DNA from: Turnera subulata
Lineage: Eukaryota > Streptophyta > Magnoliopsida > Malpighiales > Passifloraceae
Direction of reading: 5' to 3'
NCBI GenBank assembly: GCA_028386065.3
Contig: JAKUCV010003270.1
Span: forward strand, 69,927-133,926
Length of the DNA stretch: 64,000 bases
Below, piece by piece: positions 35,586-46,500 of this stretch. The position numbers were made by a program, and so were the translations under genes. Each line of letters starts with the position of its first letter. Within the stretch, counting starts at the first letter, position 1. A model generated the notes under the pieces. The model was given only the letters and a program-made list of their open reading frames with translations, ran no database searches and was not told the origin of the DNA.

Positions 35586-37816
35586 TGGAATGGAAAGAGT
35601 TTTGCCAGCTTAGAAACTAGGACACATTCTTTGAATTTTTTATGGGGTGTTTGGGTGATGTGGTGCTGGTCAGTGGGGGGGGAGCGGCTGCCTTGTGCTC
35701 TCCAATTCTTTGAAGCATCATTGGTTATTTTCCTGTGGATTTGAAAAAAGAGTAAAGTTCTTTGGAAAGATGGGGTATCGCTCTCCAGTGTAGCCAGGTA
35801 CCTCAACCTGAATGCTTCTGCACTGTAAGCATGCTGTTTGCTTTTGTTACACATTCTAGATTTTGTTCTATTTGTTCATATGGGGAATTATTGTATGTGT
35901 GATTTGCTTAATATTTATTATATGAAGAAAAAGTTTTCTTTTTCTATCCTCAAAAACTCTAATCGATCAAATGCATACTGGAGGAGCCAGTGATGATGGA
36001 AGGTTCAAAATTGAGTTTGCCATGAGTTGATAAGTATTTTAAGAAGCACAGGGTAATAGAAAGTACTATCATGTATCATTTTGCCATGCAACTGTTAACA
36101 ACGTATACATGAAGCAAGCTTTCTTTCCTATTAATGGTGGTCTTTGGAAAACTTACTTTTTGGTGTGGTGTCAAGTAGTTGTGACTTGTACTAACCGGTC
36201 CATGTCCTTTTACACTTCTATAATCAGATTGGTGGGCTACTACTGATTGGTCTTAGTTCTGTGTTTTATGTCGTTGAATGATTGCTCCCCTTTATGATAC
36301 ATTACCTATTCCTTTCAAGATCAGATCAGGTTAATGCGTTTGGACTTTGGTTGGATTGAAATCCATAGCCAGTGGGAATCCATACCAGCTATGGCTTTTA
36401 ACTAATACCCTTTTTGTGGTTGGGCTTTGTTTTAGAAAACTTTATTTGATTTCCTGCATCTAAGACTAATATTATCAATCTGAACCTGTAAATGGTGCAA
36501 CATCTCCATATGGTTCCTCAAATTTAGTCATTACCTGAATGGTCCCAGCATGTGAAAAATAGTTGGATGGGCAGCTTTTATATACCTCACCAATTAAACA
36601 ACAGTAGGTTATTGGAGGAAGAATGTTTGAGTTGTCTTTATATTCCTGTCCTTACTATGTGAAGGATTGGCTTTAACTCGCATTCTTGGAATTTAATGAT
36701 TGTAGTTAACCATGTCTGCACCATGTAAACGATCCATTATTTTTTTTTTTTGTGGCTTAGTATTAAGCTAGCTTTCTATTTACCACCTTCAAGAAAGTAC
36801 CAACAGCTACAGCTAGTATCCATCCACAAAAGGGAAAAAGAAAGATGAGAAGTTGAAAAAAAGAAAAAGAAAAAAAACAGGTTGGCAGTGTGACATAATC
36901 TATCATTTCCAATTTGGAATCCTGTTTGGGCACATAATCCATGGCTAGGAATGGTTTATAAGCCAGTTTTTCCTTCAAGAGCTGGCATTGTGGCACAGAT
37001 AGTTGTACTTGTGAATCACAATATATGTATTTCCAGTTGGCAGTGAGTATTCATTCTCTTAATTATATCATCAAATCATTCTGATGATAGATCAGATAAC
37101 AAACAATTAGAACCCAATACAATCATATCGAAAAGAAAGGTTAACAACTTAGGGTAAAATGTTTGATCAAGAATAATAATCAGGCATTTGGCCTATCCTA
37201 ATACCTGGCCGGTAGAGGACAACTTGGAGATTCTCTAAGTGCATCATACGTACAAGAAACATCATCAGCCTGACCGGTTTCACCAGACAAGCATGTGATT
37301 ACAGAGGATTTGAATAACTGCATAGAGCTTCACTATCTTTACTTTGTAATCACGTTAAACTTAAATAGCACAGGCAGCTTTTATCAGTCAACTGGATGAC
37401 CACCATCTTTTGACAGCGCAACATTCACCATAAAAACACACATGGGCATTCCTCATGTCAATAACACAGTCAATTCAAGCATTGATGGATGAATTCCCTT
37501 GGCAACACACTAGCGGAGCAACTTGATACACTGCAATTTTTGTTTTGATGATTCACACCATCTTGGCTGTGTAAACAACTCCTTAGAAAATAGAGGGGGC
37601 CAAATGACCCGAAAGAATTACAGCAAACCAAGGTGTAGAGAAAGCTTATTAGAGTGAGATAATCCAACAATAGGACAGATAATTTACCTTAAAGCAGTAC
37701 AATACATCCAGAACAGATGTGTGATAGAAGATGAATCCATAATAACAATTATGTAGGTTTTAGTATAGGATGGCCGTAGATGTTCAAAGAATCTCATCAT
37801 CCTAGGTGCTCACTAG
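35586..37816. other. EXO70 3' side and spacer to F-box array
   Basis: No gene is supported. The first 300 bp are a likely EXO70 3' UTR. From about 37500 the sequence (for example CACACCATCTTGGCTGTGT) resembles spacers at 41990 and 54150, marking the start of the duplicated F-box block. Confidence 0.5.
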
Positions 37817-37975
37817 CTAAAATCGTACGAGGCAGCCAATGTGCCCGAGAGCTTCCATTTGGTGTTCTGGCCCATAGCTATTTTCTGCTAGTTTCCTGAG
37901 ATTTCCTGACCTGAGACATAAAGCCATGATCATTTCATTACCCGTGATCATTACATCATTGGAACTTCCTCGAGT
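37817..37975 (-). pseudogene. Frameshifted C-terminal tail of F-box copy 1
   Basis: On the minus strand this reads EDGTRGSS, MALCLRSGN, LAENS and CLVRF then stop (37817-37819). It matches the tails of the downstream paralogues but is out of frame with the upstream ORF. Confidence 0.75.
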
Positions 37976-37991
37976 ACCATCTTCACTCCCC

Positions 37992-39056
37992 CTAATGACG
38001 CCTAGTTTTGACGATCAAAACTTGTTCAGCTTCTAACCGAATCAATGGTTGGGAAAAGGGAAGTAGCAAACTGGAGGTAGATATACTCGGATCTTGAACC
38101 CTAGCCCACTCTCTCCTATGCAAATCCTTCAGACACCATAATCTCAAGAGCATACTGCTGTTTGTTGCCGGATATTTCGCATACACAAGATATAAACTGT
38201 CCCTGTTGCTTAAAATTGTCCAAATTCTATACCGTTCATCAGATGGAAGCTCTACATGATGGACAGACTCATCACGGAGGTCCACAGCAATAATGCAACT
38301 GGTGCAATTGTACTTCCTACTAGTGGTAAAGAAATAAACAACTCCACCAACAGAAATTTCATGTTTTCCAGCGGAACTTGGGAAAATTCCTGAAGCACTA
38401 GTTAATTTTCTCCACAGAATGTGGTCACCCACAGTGGTGACCAATAAGTCATTGGAAATCCTGCTGAAAGCTACCACTTTAAGTTCCCCAGTGTGAGGTA
38501 TCCTTGCAATGCCGCAGAACCTTGCAGTTGCAAGGAAGTTGTCATTGTCAGGGCGCTTCAAAACTTGACTTGTAACAGGATTTGCTATGTAATAATGGAT
38601 GCCGTCAAGAGAATCCTGCGCGCGGATCAAGACCACGCCATCCGAACAAGAAACAATTGATCCACGTAGCTGAAGATAGATGGGATCACTAACTTGGATG
38701 TTGTTCCAGTCGTCTTTTATGCCAACATGTTGGATTTTGAGAGGTGCTGTACCACGCTTAGATGTTTCTATGAGGAAGCAGGATGGATGTGTAGTACGAG
38801 AGAGGTGAGAATTCACAAAATGGGGACACCGTAGCATCTCCTCCCATGCTTTGCAAACGAACCTGCATTCCTTGTACAGGAAAGACGCAGGAAGGCGGCT
38901 GAGGATGCCCGAAACTATGTCGATAGGAAGGAACTCTACCCTTGTGTCCTTAGTACGCTTTCTCTGGGACTTGGTCGACGAAGAAGAAGATATATTTTTT
39001 TGTTTGGTAATCATATTCCTACTTTCGGAAGCATCTGAGGATGAATCATCATCCAT
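37992..39056 (-). CDS. F-box/FBA protein, C-terminally truncated by a frameshift (copy 1)
   Basis: F-box proteins are substrate receptors of SCF ubiquitin ligases. 354 aa: a Ser/Lys-rich start, then F-box FLPIDIVSGILSRLPASFLY (about 43-62) to CKAWEEMLRC, and an F-box-associated beta-rich domain with IANPVTSQVLKRP, GIARIPHTGELKVV and RLWCLKDLHRREW. The frame stops at TAG 37992-37994 (TRRH-stop). Relative to paralogues, a net 2-nt deletion just before it breaks the frame. The lost end (LCLRSGN, then a CLVRF terminus) is still legible at 37817-37970 in another frame. So about 55 residues of the conserved tail are missing. The remainder is open and could still be made. Its leader exon begins at 39411. 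Confidence 0.8.
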   Translation of the reverse strand: MDDDSSSDASESRNMITKQKNISSSSSTKSQRKRTKDTRVEFLPIDIVSGILSRLPASFLYKECRFVCKAWEEMLRCPHFVNSHLSRTTHPSCFLIETSKRGTAPLKIQHVGIKDDWNNIQVSDPIYLQLRGSIVSCSDGVVLIRAQDSLDGIHYYIANPVTSQVLKRPDNDNFLATARFCGIARIPHTGELKVVAFSRISNDLLVTTVGDHILWRKLTSASGIFPSSAGKHEISVGGVVYFFTTSRKYNCTSCIIAVDLRDESVHHVELPSDERYRIWTILSNRDSLYLVYAKYPATNSSMLLRLWCLKDLHRREWARVQDPSISTSSLLLPFSQPLIRLEAEQVLIVKTRRH

Positions 39057-39410
39057 GCAGATGACATGCAGTTATACATCGAGCATTAATACAGAAAAAA
39101 AAAAAATAGAAGAAAAACCAAGGAATTACTATATAGTTTGTACCTTAAAAGGCAGGCATAGACTGAAGGCAAAGAATAGAACACACATGGGGTATAGATT
39201 TGATTATTGGAGCTATGAAAATTTGTGGAAAGATTACATGTCGTGTTCCTTATTCCGCGAACAAACTAATTAACCAGCTACTTATAAACTTGTGGAGCAA
39301 AAGAATTAACCACGACAGCACAACAAACAAAATCATCGAAAGGTGAGAAAATTATGATTTGGTTAATTCATGGAATCATATAATGATCTTAGAGAGGCAC
39401 TTATAATTAC

Positions 39411-39620
39411 CTGTTAGAAGATTTCTTGTTTCTACACAAAACGGAGTGTCCGGGACAAACTGAATCTTTCGGCTTCAGGGTTTGTAGACTAGCTAGAATT
39501 CATCAGAAATTATTGCAGCGTTTAGGGCATCTTTATGTGTTTAGGCCCATGGGTGTTTCGGCCATTCAGTACTTTCTCTGCCTTGAGGTACTGCACCTGG
39601 GTTGAGAGGCCCATGTTTTA
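39411..39620 (-). promoter_or_regulatory. F-box copy 1 leader exon and promoter
   Basis: The splice donor CTTCTAACAG|GTAATT ends a non-coding first exon (left edge 39411). GGCCCA motifs occur at about 39544 and 39607. It is homologous to the leaders of the other F-box copies. The acceptor before the coding exon is not resolved. Confidence 0.6.
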
Positions 39621-40085
39621 ATCATGATAACAGGTTTTTTCATTGAGGACTCATTATCACATCTATGGATTCATTTATCTCTTGTAATAATCCGAGTATT
39701 AGCTTCGCAACACCACCTTTTTCCTCTTTTGGACCAGAGACTCTTAGACACAATTAGGGGGGTTTTGGGCTCATCCTACTATCTGGCCAGTTGCAGACAA
39801 CTTGGAGATTCTTTTAGTTGGCGGATTTCAGTCTACTAGCTTGTGGTTTGAGAGGACTGAATAATTACACGTAAACTGATTAGTACAGAAGACATAAAGA
39901 TGTAAGAAGGCACTTTTCTGCAGCTAGCGAGTGAGAAACTGGAAAAGTAACTTAAGAAATGCAGATCGAGTTCGAAACATGACATGCAAACTGGATGCCA
40001 CTGAATTTTTTCAAGTGTCTATCCTTGATAAGAGTTATATTGGTGGTGGTATTGGATGGCCTTATTTATGTTCAAAGCATCTCAT

Positions 40086-41351
40086 TTAAAATCGAACAAG
40101 GCTGTTTGTGTGCCACAAGACTTTAAGTTGAACGTCTGGCCAATCGCTGTTTTCTTCTAGTATCTTGTAATTTCCTGACCTGAGACAGCAACCAACAACC
40201 ACTTTCTGACTGCAACTTCTTCTTCCAGGACCATCTCTCCACCCTTTCAGACAACCCCTGCTAGTATCAACAACCATAACTTGTTCAGATTCTAACCAAA
40301 CCAGTGGTTTGGGTAAGGGTTCGAGCAAACCCATGGCAGATATATCCAGGTCTTGAATTCTAACCCACTCTCTCCGATGCAAATCCTTCAGGAGCCATAC
40401 TCTCCAGAACCCCGTGTTTCGCATTGCAACATCGATAACATACAGACTGTCCCTGTTACTTAAAATTGTCTGATGCTTGCCGTCCGGTAGCATTACTTGA
40501 TGACCAGACTCATCCCGGAGGTCTACAGCAAAAATGCAGTGACAATGACCTCCATCTATGACACTCGAGTAAACAACTCCACCAACTGAAGTCCCATGGT
40601 TTCTAATCCGACTTGGCTTAATTACTGTAGAAATTTTATATCTTCTCCACTTCTTGCCATCACCGGCAGTGATAATGAAGAAGTGATTGGAAATCTTGCG
40701 GTGAAGTACCACTTTAAGTTCACCAGTGTTAGGTATCCTTGCAATCCCGTTGAAGCACAGAGATGGACTGAAGTGTTTGGTATCAGGGAGTTTCAAAACT
40801 TGCCTAGTAATAGGATTTGCGATAAAACATTGGAAGTCGTTTCGGATCAAGACCACGCCATCTGAACTAGAAACAATGCATCCCAGGGATTGAAGATTCA
40901 TATCTCTAACTTGGATATTGCTCCAGTCTTCTATTATCCCAACACATTTGGTTTTGAGAGCTTTACCTTTAGCTTGAACTTTTTGGATGAATAAGCAGGG
41001 TGGAAGTGTACGAGAGAGTTGAGAATTCACAAAGTTGGGGCACCTCAACAACTTCGCCCATGCTCTGCAAGCAAGCCTGCAATTCTCATACAAGAATGAT
41101 GCAGGAAGGTGGCTGAGAATGATGGAAATTACATCATTAGGAAGGAACCCTCCTTCTTCATCCTTACTCGTACACTTTCTCTTAGACTTGGAAGGAGAAG
41201 AAGAAGAAGAAGAAGAAGCATTGGTCGAAACAGGGCAAGTACTTTGTCGTTTGGTCATCATATTCGCTACTGTACTTCCTGGAACATCTGCCGATGAATC
41301 ATCCATATCCTGTCTGTAGCTGAGATCATCCGAATCCATCAAACATAACAT
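40086..41351 (-). CDS. F-box/FBA protein, intact, type A (copy 2)
   Basis: Predicted SCF substrate receptor of 421 aa from MLCLMDSDD. An upstream in-frame ATG at 41378 would add nine residues, but other type-A copies start at MLCLMD. Ser-rich/basic linker (SSSSSSSPSKSKRKC), F-box FLPNDVISIILSHLPASFLY, CRAWAKLLRC, then the associated domain: SSSDGVVLIR, IANPITRQVLKLP, GIARIPNTGELKVV, SVGGVVYSS, FAVDLRDES, LKDLHRREWVRIQDL and a complete tail ending HTNSLVRF. There is no frameshift or stop. It is one of only two fully intact copies. Its leader donor is at 41634. Confidence 0.88.
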   Translation of the reverse strand: MLCLMDSDDLSYRQDMDDSSADVPGSTVANMMTKRQSTCPVSTNASSSSSSSPSKSKRKCTSKDEEGGFLPNDVISIILSHLPASFLYENCRLACRAWAKLLRCPNFVNSQLSRTLPPCLFIQKVQAKGKALKTKCVGIIEDWSNIQVRDMNLQSLGCIVSSSDGVVLIRNDFQCFIANPITRQVLKLPDTKHFSPSLCFNGIARIPNTGELKVVLHRKISNHFFIITAGDGKKWRRYKISTVIKPSRIRNHGTSVGGVVYSSVIDGGHCHCIFAVDLRDESGHQVMLPDGKHQTILSNRDSLYVIDVAMRNTGFWRVWLLKDLHRREWVRIQDLDISAMGLLEPLPKPLVWLESEQVMVVDTSRGCLKGWRDGPGRRSCSQKVVVGCCLRSGNYKILEENSDWPDVQLKVLWHTNSLVRF

Positions 41352-41633
41352 GCAAAACAAGTAGTTACCACTTACCATAGTCTTTGTTCCTTAAAGCAGG
41401 ATAATTAAGACAGGCACATGAAGAACAAGAATAGAACACACATGGATTTGTTTATGATGTAATAGACTATATAATAAACTTGTCGAGCAACAGAACTAAC
41501 CAAAAAAGCACAACAAAAAACGTATCGCCACAATGTGAGAAGTACAAATTAACACGCGTATTAGTACTTAATGTAGGGAATCATATGAAGATCGAGCTTA
41601 TAAGACTAAACAGTGATTGAAGGAAAGCATTAC

Positions 41634-41710
41634 CTGTTAGGTTTCTTGTTTCTCCAAACGGAGCGGCAGAGAGGGTGGCGCAGGTTTAACAGAATCTTTC
41701 AACCATGAAT
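41634..41710 (-). promoter_or_regulatory. F-box copy 2 non-coding leader exon
   Basis: The donor AACCTAACAG|GTAATG has its exon edge at 41634. The same AGAAACAAGAAA-type context is found in the leaders at 39411, 53748 and 58719. Confidence 0.6.
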
Positions 41711-43285
41711 ACGAAGCGTATATGGGCTGCTTGGAACTAAAGATACTAATAATAAGAAGCTATAGGCGGTAAGTAATAAAACATATATTTTTAACGATAA
41801 GAATTATCTCCGACTCAATAGTTTTATAATATTTACATTGAACCTTTTTTTTTTCATTGCTTTTCGATAATCCTCATTAAGGATTTGGAAAAAAAAGAAA
41901 AACAAAAAGAAAAAGCCAAAACCTCTTCTACAAGTATTAATATTTATTTTTCCTAGTTGCACGTACGATACACTGCAATTTTCGGCTTTGATAACCCACA
42001 GCATCTTGGCTGTGTGGATTCAGTTCAACAGAGAATACATAATAACAGGAAGGGGACAGTTAAATCAAAGGAAATTATAGCAATCAGGAGAAAACCTAAT
42101 AAACTGTGTAGATAGCTTACCGCTTACCACTTACCATAGTGCGAAACCAGACAACACTTATGAAGTGTACATACATATAAATGTGATAGCAGATTCTTAC
42201 ATAATGCCAATTATATTGGTTTTTGTTCAGGATAGTCCAAGATACTCTCATCGCACTTCTCACTTGCTAAAACCGGACAAGGCTATTTGTGTGGCAGAGA
42301 GCTTTGACCTGCTGATTCCCCAAGTTACCAACTTCAGATAGTGTCTTGCGATTTCCTGACCTGAGACAGCAACCCATGATGGCTTTATCAGGAGCCAAAA
42401 TTCTCGGAAGAGTACTACCACCTTCACCCCGTTCTAGATAACGAGTCCTAGTTAAGACAACCAAAACTTCTTCAGATTCTAACCAAACCAATGGTATGGC
42501 AAAGGGATCTACTAAACCGAATGCAGATATATCAAGATTTTGAATCCTAACCCACCCTCTCCAATGCAAATCCTTCAGCAGCCATACTCTCAAGAACTTA
42601 TTATTTCGTCTTGGATGAGCATCCATAAGATACAGTCTGTCCCTATTGCACAAAACTGTCTTATATTTTCCATCATCAGATTTCTCAGGAAGCTTCACGA
42701 GGTGGACTGATTCATTACGGAGATCTACAGCAAAAATGGAGTCGTAATCTTGGCCATATAAGATGGTAGAATAAACAACTCCACCAACAGAACATCCATG
42801 GTTTGAAACCCATTTTATCACAAGTCCTGGAGGGCTCCTCAATCTTCTCCATGGCCTGCCGTCACCCACAGTTATAACAAAAAAGTCATTGAAAACCTCG
42901 CTAACAACCACCACTTTAAGTTCCCCGGTTTTGGGTATCCTTGCAATGCCGCTGAAGTATAGAGATGGTCGGAAGTTGGTGGGATCAGGGAGCTTCAAGA
43001 CTTGCCTTGTAATAGGATTTGCAATATAATGGTGGATGACCGTATAATTCTGTACATGGCTGAGGATCAAGACCACACCATCCGAGCTAGAAACAATGCG
43101 TCCGGGGAACTGAAGATTCAGATCATTAACTTGGATATTGTTCCAGTCTTTTATGTCAACAGATTGGATCCTGAGAGGTTCAGAACGGAGGTTCAATGTT
43201 TGGATGAGGAAGCAGGATGGATGCGTACGATCAGACAGGTGAGAATTCACAAACTGAGGGCACCGCAACATCTCGGCCCAGGCTT

Positions 43286-43449
43286 TGATAAGATAAGTCA
43301 TTGTGATAAGCCTAAGTAGTTAATATTAGTGTTATATTGTATTTAGTATAGGACTCCTGATGTAAATCATGTAATGTGTTTGATATTATATAAAGCACAG
43401 GAGAGCTATCATTTGCTCATCCTGGTACATTCCTATCACATTCTGTTTA
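43286..43449 (+). repeat. Copia 5' LTR
   Basis: Begins TGATAAGATAAG. A TATATAAAG box lies near 43389. The end is uncertain: a CA occurs at 43437-43438, and the sequence up to 43449 precedes the primer site. Confidence 0.75.
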
Positions 43450-43512
43450 TGGTAGCGGAGCTATATTCTGTCTTTTGTGGCTAGAAGATTTCCTTGGTTC
43501 TCTTTTTACGTC

Positions 43513-46500
43513 ATGTCTACCGATTCCTCTACCCTGGCTTCCTCTTCATCTTCTGTTTCTTCTTCTTCTGCTTCTGGTTCTTCTGTTTCTGCTCCTTTAT
43601 CCTCTACTGTTCACTCTGTGTTCAGTGTGAGTAATATCAAGAATTATGTTCCTACCACATTGGATTTTTCTAATTTTCTTGTTTGGCAGAGTCTGCTCCA
43701 AACTGTTTTCCACTCTCATCAGGTGCAGGGGCACATTGATGGTACCAGTGTTCAACCCCCAGCCATGATCCCTTCTTCTGAACATGATGGCCTTCCCCAA
43801 CCCAATCCCGCCCATCTTCAGTATGTTCGCACTCTTGCGGATAACCTTGACGCCATTGGTCGTGGTCTTTCTGAGGAGGATATTGTTCTTCAAATTCTAG
43901 ATGGTCTTCCTTCTGAATATAGTGATTTTGTTACTCTTCACACATCCAAAGCACCATTACCCTCTTACTTTGAGCTTCGTTCTTCCTTGTTGGCCCAAGA
44001 GTCACGCTTGGCTAAACATCGTTCTTTGACTGACTCGGTGTCGTCCTCTCAAGCCTTGTTCACTCAAGGGAAGGGCCGAGGTCAGTCTGGTTCCTCACGG
44101 GGCCGTGGTTTCCGTCCTTTTACCCCACGACCGCCCTTTTCTCCTCCTTCTTCACCATATCCCCGACCTTTCTATTCAAAATCTAATTCTTTCAAGCCTT
44201 GGCGTCCCCCACAGAATTCTGCAACTTCTGGTTACCAGCCTCGCTCACCACCAGTTTCTGCACCGTCGTCTCCTTCCGTTCTGGGGACAGCCCCTCTTCA
44301 ATGTCAGCTTTGCGATGGTTTCCACCATACTGCCAAGAATTGTCCTTCTCGTGGTTCCCATTCCTATGCCGGTGTTCACGAAACTTCTGCTCCTTGGTAT
44401 GTGGACTCTGGTGCCACGAGCCATATGACTCCAACACCACATTCTCTGGATTCTTTTTCTGAATATACAGGCACGGACACCGTGCAGGTTGGTGATGGTA
44501 AGTTCTTGCCTATCACTCACGTTGGCAGTAAAATTTTCCATTTTGGACGATTTACTTTCATTCTTAAGGATGTTCTTGTTGTTCCCCTTTTAACAAAGAA
44601 TCTTCTTTCAGTTAAGCGTTTTGCTGTTGATAATTCATGTTTTGTTTGTTTTGATTCTGCTGGGTTTTCTGTGAAGGGTCTGCATTTTCGCCATCCACTG
44701 ATTCGCTGCAGTAGCTTTGGTTCTCTTTATTCTGTTCGTTTGCCCAACAATGCTGTTTCCTCTTGTTCTTTCGCTCTTTCTCATGCTCGTGTTCCTTCCA
44801 CTGTTTGGCATCAACGGCTCTGCCACCCCGGGTCTCCTGTTATGCGCCAGTTCTTCCAGCAGAATCCTCATTTGTCATCTTCTACTTCTGAAGTTTTTTG
44901 TTCTTCTTGTCAGATTGGCAAACAAACAATTTTACCTTATCCACGCTCTAGTGAGCCTTGTCTTGGTTTATTTCATGTGATTCATTGTGATGTTTGGACT
45001 TCGCCTGTTGTTTCATTTAGTGGTTTCAAGTATTATGTTTCCTTTATTGATGAGTACTCACGTTTTTGCTGGGTTTATCCTCTGAAAGCTAAAAGTGAAG
45101 TTTTAACAAAGTTTAAACAATTACATAATGAACTACGGACACATTTTCAGACTCCAGTACGTTTTTTGCAGAGTGACAATGGGGGAGAGTTTTGTAGTAA
45201 TGACTTTGATGCCTATCTTCGTTCTCACGGTATTCTTCGTCGCCTATCTTGTCCCTACAGTCATCAACAAAACGGGATGGCTGAACGTCTTCATCGTACT
45301 CTCTTAGGTGCGATTCGAACTGTGTTATATCATGCTCATCTTCCCTTAGCTTTTTGGGTTGAAGCCTTAAATTATGTCACTTATATTCAAAACCGCATAC
45401 CACATAGTACTTTGTCCTGGTCTAGTCCTTTTAGGATTTTGTATGGTGTCGAACCCAAGTTTGATATGCTTCGTGTTTTTGGCTGTGCTTGCTATCCCCA
45501 CAACATGAGTCCCACCCAACATAAGCTTTCTCCACGTACTTCTCTTCATGTTTTCCTAGGTTTCTCTTTGCAACACAAGGGTTTCAGGTGTTATGACATG
45601 GTTTCTCGCACAGTAAAAATATCTCGTAATGTTGTTTTTGACGAAAGTGTCTTTCCTTTTGCATCACCCTCATCCAATCCTACAATATCTCCATCACCTA
45701 CGGTACCCTCTTTTGATCCCACTTCTATTCTTTCTTTAACACAACCACTGGTTCCGTCAGTGCCTCTCGCCCCGTCAATACAATCTCAATCAACTTCTTC
45801 TTCTCATCTGCCAACACCCTCATCTTCATCTTTATCTTCTCCTATATCTTCTTCAAACCCTACTTCTGATCCTATCCCACCAACCACTAGTCCGGCCATA
45901 TCCACTTCCTCTCATACACACCCGAATACACCTCTATCTCCTCCAGACCAGAACATATCTTCTTCTACTCCCGACCCCACACCTATACCTGCCCATCCTA
46001 TGACAACAAGAGCCCGTGCTGGGATACACAAACCGATCCAACGCCTTACTTTACTTACCACCACAACACCTATACCACCTGACCCGAGAACCTATCTTCA
46101 AGCTTCAAAAGATGAGAATTGGCAACACGCTATGCACGAGGAATTCCAGGCTTTACAAAGGAACCACACTTGGGTCCTTGTTCCTAAACCACCATCACAT
46201 GTTAATATTATTGGTTCGAAGTGGGTTTATAGACGCAAGTTTCGTTCTGATGGAACCTTGGAACGATACAAAGCTCGTCTCATTGCTCAGGGTTTCAGTC
46301 AACGCGCCGGGGAGGATTTTGAGGAGACTTATAGCCCGGTTGTTAAACCAGCTACTATAAGGACCGTGTTGACGATTGCTATTTCTAATGGGTGGATGCT
46401 TCGCCAGCTTGATGTGAAGAATGCTTTCCTTAATGGCTTTCTAAAGGAAGATGTGTACATGAAACAGCCGCCTGGGTTTGTTGATCCTGTCTATCCTGAT

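Noticed and set aside
41352..41378. Upstream ATG extending F-box copy 2 by nine residues
   Set aside because: Other type-A copies start at MLCLMD, and ATG-GTAAGT here looks more like intron or UTR sequence.
43002..43301. Start of F-box copy 3 at ATG 43301 as an independent gene
   Set aside because: The first codons come from the Copia LTR, and the F-box half lies beyond the element at 47766-48005.
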